Shown here: positions 1 to 11,686 of the stretch, piece after piece | Position numbering within the stretch: the first letter of the stretch is position 1 | Layout of the letters: each line of letters begins with the position of its first letter | Origin: Pseudovirgaria hyperparasitica | Lineage: Eukaryota > Ascomycota > Dothideomycetes > Acrospermales > Acrospermaceae | Direction of reading: 5' to 3' | Length of the DNA: 64,000 nt | Assembly (NCBI RefSeq): GCF_010093815.1 | Contig: NW_022985553.1 | Coordinates: forward strand, 623,511 to 687,510 | Notes under the pieces: model-generated | What the model saw: only the letters and a program-made list of their open reading frames with translations | What the model was told of the DNA's origin: nothing | Databases searched by the model: none | Position numbers and translations under genes: made by a program

Positions 1-554
1 TTTCTCTGGATGGCTAAAACTTTGAGGGAGGTAAGGTTGGCGATCTCGTCTGGTAAGACTTTTATTCTATTTTTGCTGACGTCGAGAATCTCCAGTGAGA
101 AGAGTTGCAACACCTGTGGCAATCAATTAGTACTCTTAGCTCATCTGTAATGCATGTCATATGTCTTACTGATGGGGGCAAGTCTCGCATGGAGTTATAT
201 CGAACATTGAGGTACCGCAGACGATGACATTCTGACAGCCTGGTAGGGAGCACGGACAAATGGTTGTGCGACAGAGCAAGTCTGTTGACAATCAGTATTT
301 CCAGGCAACAAAGCCATTAGGATATTTCAATCTCGCCTTTCAATCTCATCCTTAATAATATCAATCACCTCCTCTGGTAGACGCGAAATGCCTTTGTGAC
401 CCAAATCGATTGTGATGCCGGGTTTTTGCAAGTCTTTCGGTGTCTCTTCTTCGTCCACCCGTCGCGTCTCCTCTCGCGCAGATTCGATAGCTTCTCTGGC
501 GAGACCTACAACCTCGTCGTCGGAGACGGTTGGACGGGAAGGCTCGTCGCTCAT
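1..554 (-). CDS. SOG2: SOG2-like leucine-rich repeat protein of the RAM network, 5' part
   Basis: This is the N-terminal part of a leucine-rich repeat protein; the rest lies beyond the left edge. ATG is at 552-554. Exons read 554-337, 281-170 and 113-1. They join a short acidic leader to a conserved block (TIDLGHKGISRLPEEVIDII), then LALSHNHL, LRYLNVRYNS and LEILDVSKN, a regular series of LRR units. This order matches the start of fungal Sog2 proteins, which in yeast work with the Cbk1/Mob2 kinase module in polarity and cell separation. The family call is from memory of homologues. The first intron (282-336, 55 bp) has a GC donor and an AG acceptor, and no GT donor keeps the frame. The second (114-169, 56 bp) is GT-AG. 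The missing C-terminus prevents checking the rest of the family architecture. Confidence 0.78.
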
Positions 555-1224
555 CGTTGCGATCGCGTTCGACGGCTCGATATGATGCTATCTGGTTGAA
601 GTCGTGATCATTATTGCGCTGTAATTATGCCGAGATCTTCGCTGTAGTCGGTGTTATAACCACCTGGGTTGTGGCCACAATCGTCCCTGCGAGCGCGAAC
701 AGCTGGATGCTGAGTTGAAGAGGTGTAGGTCTGAGGTCGCTGACGACACATGCAAGTCCCTCTGACATCGGTCTCATCTTTTTACCCCTGCGGCGTTGGA
801 CCGGCCAGGAAGGGGAAAGTGTGACTAGCTGCCCCTCAAAAAACGGCCGGCTAGCTATCTTTCGGTGTGCTAGCCGCCCGCGCTTGGTGGGACTTTGTGG
901 GCACATCGACATCGCGGCGATCGAACATAAGCTTCGTGGTGTGTTCTAGAAATTTCAATTACATTGACCAGACAGACATATATCAATTATTGCGTTCACA
1001 ACAAGATGTGCATCGTTGGGGCTGTCCAGATGCTGGAGAGCCAAAAGCTATATGGAAGATAAGCAACCAAATTTGAAATAATCAAACATTCAGACTCGAT
1101 AATCTTGGGGCTTTCCTAGCAAAAACGGAGTAGACATTCCGTTCGCGCTATCGCTGAATGTTACATCAGAACAGGTACCGAAAGAAACGCCGTGATGAAT
1201 CTAGAGATGTTGCGAGCCAACATG
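555..1224. other. intergenic region, no gene seen
   Basis: This lies between the start of the SOG2-like gene and the 3' end of the RUS-family gene. It should hold the SOG2 promoter and the RUS 3' UTR. Open frames here are short, lack family resemblance and overlap on both strands. Confidence 0.5.
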
Positions 1225-2936
1225 CTAGGAGTATTTCTCAAAGTCGACCTTCTTAGCTCTTTCACTATGACCGCTCACATCAATACGCACGCTAGTTCTC
1301 GTTTCCAGCGCCGCGGTGTCTAGATCCCACCCCTTCACCCTCAATTCTGCTACCCATTCCATGAACTTGCTGTTCAGCTGCTCCAGACTCTGACGTAAGC
1401 GTTCAAGCACCGCGTCCTCTGCAGACGATACAGTCTCAAGTTTCACTTCGCTCTTCGTCACAGGCTGTTTCTCTCGCTGTTGGTGACGCATATGCTCAAG
1501 CAAACATGCGTGCCACCATGCCTTGATCTGGTCTATCGGCGTACATCCGCGCTTGAGAATGATGAGGTAGGTGTTCGTCGAGGGGTGTGGCCACAGGATG
1601 TAGTTTTGTGAGTCGAAGACTTCGAGGAGGGTGGAGATAGAAATCCGGGGAAAGTGAGACAGGGTTGCTTGGTTGGCTGGAGCGAGAGAGGAGAGAAGAG
1701 TGATGAGGGGGACGCCGATGTGTGCTTTCGCTAGACGCTTCGAGGTTGAGGATGCTGTTACTGCAGAAACAGGGAGAAATAGTGTGGAGGACGGATAGAA
1801 GATGTATTCGCACGCAGCAATGTGAGCAGGGCTGGGTACCCCCATGGAAGCATTTTTGGGAGCAATTAGATGCTGGAAAACCAGCCCAGCCCGCTGTCGA
1901 TTCAAGGTTCGCATGCAAACTGCTCGTACCGCTAAGGTGTTGAGCATCAAATGCAGCACTAGAAGAACGATCAGGGACGCCCATGTTGCGAGCGGCGTCG
2001 TTATCCTTGACACGACCAGAGAACCGGCGAGCATGCCCAAAAGTGAAATCACAGTTTCCTGACTGGCGTCCTTCTGCAGCTCGTTAGCTTCATGAGGAAA
2101 GTAATACTCAGCGTTGGGTAGAAGGGCTGACCGCATTCAACTCTCCCAAATTTCCCCACCTCGCAAAATGTGCACTGAGGCTCGCCTTTGCGCTGCCGGC
2201 CGCAACGCCGCATAGACTTCGAAGCATACTGCTTGCGCTGAACACGATAACTCGAAAGGGCCGGGGGAAAATAGGACTTAGACAATCTAGGACCATGGCC
2301 GCATCGTTAAATACGTCGGCAGCGAGGCGATATGTTTTACATTCGGGTTCAATGGCTTTGCCCAAGCGGTGCGCGAACAGGATAGTAGTGATGCGGCCAG
2401 CAGCTTCTTGCAGTATAGATAAAAGAATGGCGTAGTTTGGAGTCGTACTTGCATCGCCGACACCAACACCTATGATATTGTTAATCTGGTTCGTGCGACA
2501 TCGAAATGAAGGCTCTACCTTCAAGAACAGCACGATTGGACAGTAAGCCGGCGATTGAGCTTGCGAAGGCTTGGAGTGAGTCCTTGAATGGTTTCAGCAG
2601 CTTGATATCCAATATGAACTCGCATTGTTACATAAATCTGATATCTGACGAATATATCAGTATTGTATATGTCGTGTACTCGCATCTATACATACTCTAA
2701 GTAGTCCTCTGTTACACTATGTGGATAGCCTGCGGGAAGGAAGACATCGAGTAGCTTCTGCCATGGGGATTTGCCGTCGTTCGGAAACTTTGAGAGTTTT
2801 GTAAGCATGCATTGAACCAGGCGACATGTTCAAACCTTACAATGACATCTATTCTGGTCTTTCCTTCATTGTTGATGGTTTCAACATATGTCGAAGTCAA
2901 CTTCCCAGCTTCATCTAGCTCGTATATTTCTGGCAT
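1225..2936 (-). CDS. RUS/DUF647 family membrane protein
   Basis: This is a member of the root-UVB-sensitive (RUS, DUF647) family, first known from plants, where it is linked to UV-B sensing and vitamin B6 homeostasis; the fungal role is not established. ATG is at 2934-2936. Introns are at 2788-2840, about 2583/2601-2691 (acceptor ambiguous), 2470-2518 and 2074-2131. Diagnostic blocks read across the splices: DVFLPAGYPHSV, DSLQAFASSIAGLL, AVLEGVGVGDAS, ADVFNDAAMVLDCLSP, then KDASQETVISLLGMLAGS just after the last intron. Those motifs and their order are typical of the family. Hydrophobic segments around the SQETV block suggest membrane insertion. The C-terminal 150 residues are more variable and end in a charged tail. 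The donor of the last intron (GTCAGC) is weak, but the joined protein fits. An upstream exon cannot be excluded. Confidence 0.82.
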
Positions 2937-4044
2937 GATGAAGTGGTGCAGCAAAGGCCAAATGATGATGGATGTTCCGGACGGACCAGTCACTACTAGC
3001 AGGGTCGCGTTGGGCTAAGCAAGAAAACTTTACATGGGTCCACCGATGCGTACCTCATGTTTTGTTTATGGAAACCCGTCATAAACAAAATCTATGGTAT
3101 TTGAAATGCGATGCAACATCTTCTGCGTTATTATTAATGAAATAACAAGGCAGACATAGACTTATATGACATATCTCAAGCAGACCCGATACGAAATATG
3201 TACACGACCTAAGGCTATTCGATTGATGATTTATATTGGCTTATGATGAAGTGGGCAGAGATGCCATACCAATCACTCCTACGGTATGATAATTGCACAA
3301 TTCCTCGTGTCTACAGCCTTGAAAGCGGAGCAGAAACCTGTCGCCGAAAGAGCACCACGTGGTTTATCTTCGCCTCAAATCCTGAAAGGGTACATCGTAT
3401 ATGCCATATGATGAGTAAATAACAGAGAGAAAAAACCAGCACCGGAAAAGCCATATATGCAGTCGTCAGATCATCAAAAATATTGCTAGAATATAGCCTC
3501 GCCAATGAGCCGATATATAACGCCGATAACAACAGTACCGTCAGGCTGCATGAATGCCACACCAGACGGAAGGCCGGGTGAGATGAGGTTCGCGGGTGAT
3601 GGGAAATGATGATCGGAAGAGGAGTGGTGTGTCGGCAGTTGTAGGCAGGATGATCATTATATGCTCGTAAATGTGTGCAGTCTCATGTATGGGATGAGAG
3701 ATTCAATGCAAACGGGATCTCCCAGCGTGCTGCGTGGTTTCGTCATGGGTGACGAGCGGCGCAGCAGTGTGACTGAAGGTGGGAGGTCCTGATGCCCAGG
3801 AGACGGTTCGACGGAAAAGGCCCGGTTCTGGGTAGCTCACTTAAGTCAAGCAGGCACGCCAGGTTTTCGAAAATGCTGTAACGGTGCAAACCTCCCAGAT
3901 GCTCGCATAACTGCGAGCGGGCGTACTCATTTCTGAAGCCCAATGCAATGCAGATGGGTTGATCATAATAATAACAAGAAGTGAAAGAGTGAGACCGTAT
4001 TTCGATCCACCGTTCGACCCTTTTGGATCTAGACATTACGCCCA
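2937..4044. other. intergenic region with one weak hydrophobic frame
   Basis: About 1.1 kb between the RUS-family gene and the 3' end of the RGS gene. The minus strand at 3311-3562 carries an 83-codon frame with two hydrophobic stretches (LTVLLLSALYIGSLA and AYMAFPVLVFSLCYLLIIW). It starts at GTG rather than ATG and has no recognised relatives, so it is not called as a gene. The rest is AT-rich and featureless. Confidence 0.4.
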
Positions 4045-5256
4045 TCACTCTTCCATGCGATCGGCAGCCTCACTTTCTTCTCTGAGTTGACCCCCGCTTC
4101 GTTTTCTCCAACCCAATTTGCTCGACACTCGTTTCCATTGGTTGGCCGTCGCATTAGCTAGGCTCGCATGATCTCCACGGGTGCTCCGTGGGCTACTGTT
4201 CGCACTTGAGATGTAGCCGGTTTGGGTGGTGGTATGAGGATGACTGCTGTTGTATAGCTCTGCAGCCCACCCACCACCGTATTGTTCACTCATTGGGGGC
4301 GTTGTTGGTGGTGTCATTGGGTCATTTGATGGTGAAACGCTCCCAGAGTCGTCCGTAAGCGTCTCTGATCCAGAGGCGTTGCTGTGAGTAGATGCAAACC
4401 GAGCCGGACCAGATGCAAATCGAGAGTGTTGCGTAGCAGGGCCTAGAGAACGGGAATAAGTAGCAGGCGCTGATGCACGATTGTAAGCATGTGTCGGTAT
4501 CGAGGTGGCTTGTGATGTCGTTTGTCGCACATGTTGTTGAGTGTGTGCGGTAGCGTAATAAGCCTGAGCATCGTACTGCTGTGTAGAGGTGTCGAGGTTT
4601 TCGTCAGAGGAGTTAGCCTGAATGCCACTAGCTGGACATTGGCTGTTGAGAAATGGTACCAGAACAGATTCTTCCATGAGCTCATATACCATGCGAACCG
4701 CAGTGTCTAGAACAGTCGGATCCGGTGGTAGAGCCGAATCAGCTTGCGCCTGACGGAGAAGATGATCTCGTGTTTCCGCAGGTAAATTCACTTCGCGGTT
4801 TCCGCCAGGTGCAATGTAAGCGTCGACTAATCTTCTCCACAACTTTTTGACGTTGGCACCTTCGTCACTTGAGAAGGGTTTTCGATTGACCATTTTAGCA
4901 TAATGTTTCTTGTATCGTGAAGCGTCCATGGTGAATTCCAGTGTTTCAAGACAATGTTTGCGAGATAAGTAGGCCATAAAGTCGGCGAGCGAATATGGCG
5001 ATTGTGAGGTATTTGCTAATATTTCGGACAGATTCGGTCTCCTTGTGCAGTACGGACCAGACGATGTGGACCGCGGTATTGACACGGTCAGAGGTCGAGT
5101 GGAAAGGTATTCGGTAGCCATCTTGGGCTTGTACCGAGTTTCTTCTTCCTCGCTACTCGACTCGTAGACGGCGGTGGAAGTGGAGAAGGAATGGGAAGAT
5201 TTGGATGATATTGTCTTGATCTGCAGCGAGGGCTTGTTGGATTTCCGATGTGGCAT
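4045..5256 (-). CDS. RGS-domain protein (regulator of G-protein signalling)
   Basis: A single-exon gene for a 403-residue protein with an RGS domain at about residues 75-207. RGS domains speed GTP hydrolysis by G-alpha subunits and so switch off heterotrimeric G-protein signalling. Visible helices include NLSEILANTSQSPYSLADFM, LETLEFTMDASRYKKHY and VRMVYELMEESVLVPFLNS, the usual start, middle and end of the fold; a roughly 25-residue insert sits between the first and second halves. The N-terminus is Ser-rich and basic. Residues from about 210 on are low-complexity Ser/Thr/Pro/Gln, probably disordered. ATG 5254-5256 is the first in-frame ATG; a second at residue 46 is possible. It resembles the shorter Aspergillus RGS proteins, but I cannot assign a named orthologue. 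Confidence 0.8.
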   Translation of the reverse strand: MPHRKSNKPSLQIKTISSKSSHSFSTSTAVYESSSEEEETRYKPKMATEYLSTRPLTVSIPRSTSSGPYCTRRPNLSEILANTSQSPYSLADFMAYLSRKHCLETLEFTMDASRYKKHYAKMVNRKPFSSDEGANVKKLWRRLVDAYIAPGGNREVNLPAETRDHLLRQAQADSALPPDPTVLDTAVRMVYELMEESVLVPFLNSQCPASGIQANSSDENLDTSTQQYDAQAYYATAHTQQHVRQTTSQATSIPTHAYNRASAPATYSRSLGPATQHSRFASGPARFASTHSNASGSETLTDDSGSVSPSNDPMTPPTTPPMSEQYGGGWAAELYNSSHPHTTTQTGYISSANSSPRSTRGDHASLANATANQWKRVSSKLGWRKRSGGQLREESEAADRMEE

Positions 5257-8200
5257 AACGGATCTCCACAAGGTACGATGGGTCCGGCCGGCGGTCTCTT
5301 CGCTGTCGTTAGAACTAAAGCAAACGCAAAGCTGCAAAGGCCGCGAACGGCTGTTTTGAGAAGCCACGGTTGCGGATAACCAAGATAAAACGATCGAAAG
5401 AGCGCGATTGCAACCAAAGGTAACAATGCAGAGTGCAGTGTAAGTGATGTTCTGTTATATTACCAGCTCATTGGCTTCGACAGTGGTGCAACGCCTGGAG
5501 AGAGTGGTAGGCACGGGAGCTCTATAGGCGTTACGAACGAACGAGTAAAGGGCTACACTCTGCGTTCCTCGCACAAGACGTCTCGAAAAGGCGCGTTGCA
5601 GTATTGAGAATGTTTGTGTAGCAGAGCTAAAGCAGCCGTTGCCTGACAAACGAGATCTGATGACTACTCTTCTCGATATTGGTTTCCTAACGCTTCCTTA
5701 TATGATACTGTGGTCAATCCCACCTGACTTTATGAACTATTGTGCCAGGTTCTGGTAGGGTTGAGACGTCAAAGAATGCTGAATGTATCGACGATGTTCG
5801 ACTAGTTGGTGGGATCTGTAATGCAAACACGGTCGAGGAATGTGAATCGAGTCTCCGGTGGCTTCAGGAATGTCGGTCGATGTATGGGGATGCTGTTACG
5901 ATCTTTGAGCGAAAAAAAAAACAGACGAGTGGAATTGTCGTCAGAGCGATGATGAGAGCGGTTGACCAGACGAAGTAGTGTAGTGTAGGGTGGTGGCGCG
6001 GCAGTGGAAGGAAGCAGGGAGGCAGCGGTACCAGGATTGATATGGCACTTAAGATGTGTGTTCGATCCAAGGAAACGAGGGATTGATGGTACAAGGATGT
6101 ATGGCGTGAGGGACGAGAGAGAAAGAGAGATAGAGAGAGGAGGAATGGTGCAAGCGTGAGGCAGACAAGACAGCGACAAGAGAGAAGCTTGGGAGGAGAG
6201 GATAAGGTGTGAAGTGTGGGAGCGTGCTTGGGGGAGGAGGATTTCGGGTGACAAGGGCGGAGCAGAGAATGCTTCTGCGTCGCTTTCTAGCGCTTCTAAA
6301 AGAACGCCAATCACTCACTCCACTGCCTCCTCCAACCCCCTCCCCCCCCCAAAACATGTCGTCCGTTGCCCACGCCCACTCAGCGGAAACAAGGCCTTGT
6401 TCTGACAGACAGGTTTGGCTTACGCTGAAGCACGGATGGTGATAGGAGGTAATAAAGGCTACAAGGAGCATAGCGTCGATGGGCGCACACCGGACAGCTG
6501 ATCATCTACCGTGATTAACGCTGACAATACAGACGTTCTGTAAGTAGCCAGCAGGGCATCTGTCCCTTACGGCCATGGCAGATCTCATGCACTAGAAGGC
6601 TAGCAGAACACGCTAAACCGCCAGCCCAGCACCGGCCAAGCCAGGCGATCCCAGCCGACTCCACTGCGAGAAAGAAGAAGCCCGCGCGCCCGCCTGCCCA
6701 CTGCCTACTACTGCCCACTCTACTGCCCACCGCCCACCACCCACAACCATAACCACCACACTACCACCACTACTGTTACAGTAACCCATCATTTGACTTC
6801 AGTCCGCTGATAGGACCACTGTCGCTCCACGCTGAGGCGTCCTCCCGGCAGTGATGAGACGTCTGCGCCCGCGTTGCTCTGCTTCTGTCGCGCCTTGCCC
6901 TCTACAAGAGCATGGGGCCCCAACGGTCAAACCATGCAGAGCCCCGGCTTGTGCGTTTCGTGCTTTCTCTCCCTGTCTTCTCGAGTCCGTCTCCTTCTCA
7001 AGATATTCTCACTACGCGGAGTTCGGACAATATGCCAACAAATGAGCGCTCATTCTGGTCGATGCCAGCAGGCAGGCCGCCCGTATGCCGCGCAGTAGTG
7101 CTAGAGCACGCATAATGGAATAGAACTGGCGAGAAAACGTATTGCTGTCCACTTCGCCGTCCGTCAGCGTGCACGACTTGTAACACGCTTTGGACGTCAA
7201 TTTACGACAGCAATTTCAAACCTTGCTGGTAAAATAATCGACCCGAATTTTCCTGCTGGGTCCTTGTCTTACCATGTCGGAGACGGTGAATCACGGCGAG
7301 CCAGAGCCGCAGCCAGGCCAGCGCGGTAGGGCCAGCTCGCAAGCTTCGCATTTCATTTCACAACATTAGCACGAAGCTAATTCGACGCAGCGGAAACTTT
7401 CTTCTACTGACTCTGGCCTAATTCCGTAGCGTCTGCGTTTCGCTACCTATACTACCGCGGTACACTACACTTGCGGTGTCGTCGACCTCCAGGTGCTCCA
7501 CGTCTATGGCATCATATCTATGGTCACGGAAGAAAAGAAAGAAAAAAAGACTCATTGTTTGCTCACGACTCCACACTGAATACAAACAATCTGTGCATGG
7601 TCGGCACAGCAAGCAGCGGACAATTCTCACTGCAGGCCCCTAACATCCCAGATTTCCAGGGCCATGAATAATATATAAGCAGCGGAAAAGCCTTGACCTC
7701 ATCCTGGCCATGTCGAGCCGTGCAAGTATGACAGAGTGGCGACATGTGGACTTCTACTGCATACATATTAGTACATGGAATACTTTTCGAAGAGGCTGAT
7801 GCGCCGAAGGTGGGGAGATTCAGCACTATCAATTATAATGTCGACAGACGTAGCCCACTTCCAATACTCTTTGAAGCATCTGGCATTTCAATGCGGTCTG
7901 GAGACGGCTTGCCTTGTTAAGCCTGATCGCGGCCGCTTGACCGTCTCAGGCATCGACCCGGGACCGCTCTATGGCCCAAACAGGACGGTGACAATCATTC
8001 CTCTGCCTATATCCGGGTGCATCGACGGTCCGATCACCGTCACATCGCGAAAATGGAAAACCCTACTGCGAGAACATGGTGATAATGCACCAATTGTAGG
8101 CACGCAAAGCCTCAACTTGTTCAAACTTCAACCAGCAACCAATTTGTTGTCTCATCTGCCACGGACCAAATCTCTTTCGCACATGTGCCACCCGCAAGCG

Positions 8201-11200
8201 CCACCCGGTGTCCTGGCATCCGCCTCTGTTTCTCGCACTCACGCTTGGTGACCTTCCTAATCAACTTGGACATCCCTCGCTCGGCTGTTAGAGCACGGTT
8301 ATTGTGAGACGTCAGCAATTCGATGGACCGCAATAGTCCAGCCAACCACGTCGCGAAAGCCTCATACGCCACTCATCCACCGTGGCTGCATGGAAGGTTT
8401 CTCGAACATTGCCCCTTACTGCCTAGTCGCACCATCGCTTTCTCTCTCGCTCTGATGCCCTGTATCATGGTACCAGGCTGGCTCAAAAGTCGCACAGTGA
8501 CACCGGCTGTATCGGCTTGCGACGACTCCACGTCCATGCTCACGCTCCCTGGAAAGGCGCTTACGTGCCTGACAAGGGAGTCATCATCAGGGATTCTGAA
8601 GAGACAGACAATGCTGTGTTGCATCTTCGCACGTGTTTCTATTGCTCTAGAGTACCTGCTCTCCGCGGCTCGGCATATCACGATGAGTACCTTCGTCCAC
8701 GTCGAACACAACACCGAGCTCGGGACTCACGACCGGAGTGCATTGTGCAGCAATAAAATCTGTTGAGCCGTCGCATGCCGCCAGATGTTCATTATTTCTT
8801 CTCACATCCTCATGCGCCACGGTCAAAGAACACGCGCTTCGTTTCCTCGTTCTTTGGACTCAACAGCCCCTCCCTTCAAGATGAATTAATAGCCTCCGCT
8901 CCACCAATGTGAAGCTGAAGATGCGCATGTCTGCATGGAAATACAAGCCTACTTAAACACGAATCGTTACAGATAATCTAGCCATTGCCATTCTGCGAGA
9001 ACACTGTAAGTTATCGGCGATTGTTAGAGAAACAGCGTAAATTACCAACGGACTCTTACGCCAAATGCAACACTATGCCTTAAACCCTCCTCGTGGTCAC
9101 TGGACAGTGATAAGGTTTTGAGGCCAAAGAGTGGAAATGTCATCTGCGGTCCCCGCTGAGAACTATTCCCGGACTTATAATCCACTTATTATTGACAATC
9201 TTTCTGAAACCAATCCTCCGCGCCCGTGTCGCCCCACGCTTCACGGAACTTAAACCATTTATTTCAAATATTGAACCAAAGGTCTCTGTTCATACAGTAC
9301 TATAAGCATCTAAACGTGGGGCAAGATGTCTTCCCACTTGCATGATCAGATCATGTTAGGCGAGCCATTCGCAGCACGGTAGGTCATAAGGCGGTGCCAT
9401 CTCTATCTACGCACTGCGTATCAATCAATAGTGCATTAATTTATACCCTTGTAGCCATCTAATATCAGGGCTCATCTAATCAATCATACGTACCATCTTG
9501 CAGGATGCGCATATAGACTACAGGACGTCCCTCTCTCGCATGCGATAAATATTATCAATCGGTCGCTACCTTCTTCTTGTTCGTGCAAGATATCCATATC
9601 AAAAGTGGTTACACGTCTAGTAGCGTCACGCCTGTGGCTGACTAGGGAATGGTAAATGATCAGCATTCGAGCGAATCTTCGGCAATTTGCACCAAGCATC
9701 CACTAGCTATCTAATGCAGCACGCCATATTGCGGATAGCAAATCCTTGACGGTCGGCAGTGCAAGTCTAAGCCAATCATTTCCTAACTATGTAAAGCTAT
9801 AACAGACCATGTCGATCACGATCATGTTATCTATGAAACTAATGACTGTCTTAAGTCGCTATATGCTATAGGTTATAGACTTCATAAAGGCCATCGTTGC
9901 CTTCACTACCTGGTCCAGCATGATCATCATCGTCATCATCAAGAGATGATCGTTCGATCTCGCGCATCCTGTCACGAACCCAGTCGTCTTGGCTGATGCG
10001 AACTTGCGGTCGTCGTCAGCATAAGCGTCCTTGTTCCCACGGCTGCATGTAATCTATTTCCATGTTCACCGAGGGTCATGCTCTTCTTGACACTCAGATA
10101 TGGATACGCTAAGACAACTTGTGCTACCAGCTCTCTGGGTCGGCTGCACTTGCATCCTTGTTATCTCTCGATATTTGGCTACGCTGTCATAGATAGGAAT
10201 GAGGACCACCAAGGTGAGTGATGCCATATAGCGATAAGATAAAGTCGTTCCCCTTGTAATAGCGACTCAAGGACAGGTGATCATGGAAGCTTTGTCGTCA
10301 ACCCCTTTTGAAGTTATCGAGATGAGACAGCTCTGTCGTGGACCAACGTCGACGACGGCCAGCGAGACACGAACAAGGAATACGAGTTCATATACCGCAA
10401 GCGTGTAACCATCTGTTGCCTTTCAGAATGTCCTGCGTGGCGGTAAAAGCCAAAAGCCCGTGCTTTTCCCCTCAGCAACGTACACGGTACTCTCTTCCTG
10501 GCCTATCCTCATGCACATATATATCGCTTTCCTCGGTCGAGCCCGTGGGCTTTCTCATCAAGCCTCTCATATCTGTAGTTTTATACAGCTCAGATGAATC
10601 TCTGAGTCACTTTTCTACCAGAACGCCTCCTCGCTTACAGCCACCTCGTACTCTCCAAGCCTCAGTGAAAATGCCGCAACCAGACCGGCGGGAGTACTGC
10701 ATAGCCGTCTCCCGTCCGTCGCCAACGAGGATCGAACCAGTGCACTGGAAAGCGACCTGGGCACTTTCGCGGTCGAGGCTTGGAAAGATATTGCGTACGT
10801 GGAGGAAGGATCAGCTGTAGATCTGACGACCTTGGCAGAAGAGATATATATTAGGCGTTCTTAGCGATGGTCGGACGTGCGGTCGCTTGGGTGGGTGGCT
10901 GTGTGTTCGCCGGCCATTGTTCCAAGGATGCGGTGTCTTTTTTTATTATTGATGCTTGGGCTGTCATGTAAGTGTTGCTGGTCGGCTGTGTGGTGGGATA
11001 GCACCGTGGTGGTAATGGTGGGAACTCAAACGGGGTCCTCAGGTTGCGCAGTATTGTGTACGTGTCAGTGACATCCTTCACTCGCCAGGCGTCTTGTGTC
11101 TTGCGTTTTGCTGGCACTATACACTTGATTGTGTACGCATGTACCCAAGTTCGCTTCAGTTCCTGTGTCTTGTCAGAGACTTTGATTGAGGTCACTCATG

Positions 11201-11686
11201 AGTCAGAGCCGTGGTAGAAACCTAGCATGTATGCAAGTCTGTTATACGATACCTACTATATATCCGAAAATCTGGAAACGTACGGAGCGCTTGGGTCGAT
11301 GGTAAGCTGTCACAAAACCTACGTTCCCTTTGAAAATGTCCTACGGACGACTCATGATTTTTGAAACGTGACATTCCATTTATTTCAGGCGGTGATACTT
11401 CGGCATAGCGATTGAAGTGGTTGAGACCACACCATTTGAAGTCTACGGTTCATGACGACTGTTGGTACTGGTGCAAGTATTGTTATAACAAGATATCATC
11501 AGTATGAACAACAACTTTCTGCTAGTAGCCTCGTTCTTAATGGCCGATCCAACCACTGGTCGGCCCGATCACATCCGATCCGATGCCGCCGTCAGGGTCT
11601 CATGAATTCCTGAGCTAGGTTGAGGTTGAGCTTCAAGCTTCGCATCTGATGAACCTTCAATATTCTCGTTGGATAGTGCATTGACA
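5257..11686. other. 6.4-kb gene-poor region between RGS and COX18 genes
   Basis: The two flanking genes are divergent, so both promoters lie here. No confident gene was found. It holds purine-rich runs (about 6100-6240), a poly-C run near 6340 and many short frames open on both strands. A minus-strand segment ending at 9866 and a plus-strand segment ending at 10864 have protein-like composition in frames that do not join simply; see findings. No repeats typical of transposons were recognised. Confidence 0.5.

Noticed and set aside
3743-4048. 101-codon minus-strand frame just beyond the RGS stop
   Set aside because: It overlaps the RGS 3' end by a few bases, shows no recognised motif and is best explained as chance openness in 3' UTR.
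7775-8766. Long frames on both strands at 7.8-8.8 kb
   Set aside because: Frames of 80-158 codons occur on both strands with no ATG-plus-motif support. Some minus-strand stretches look protein-like but could not be spliced into one product.
10851-11195. 114-codon minus-strand frame upstream of COX18
   Set aside because: It begins with a GTG rather than ATG and its composition (Thr/Pro/Gln) shows no family features.
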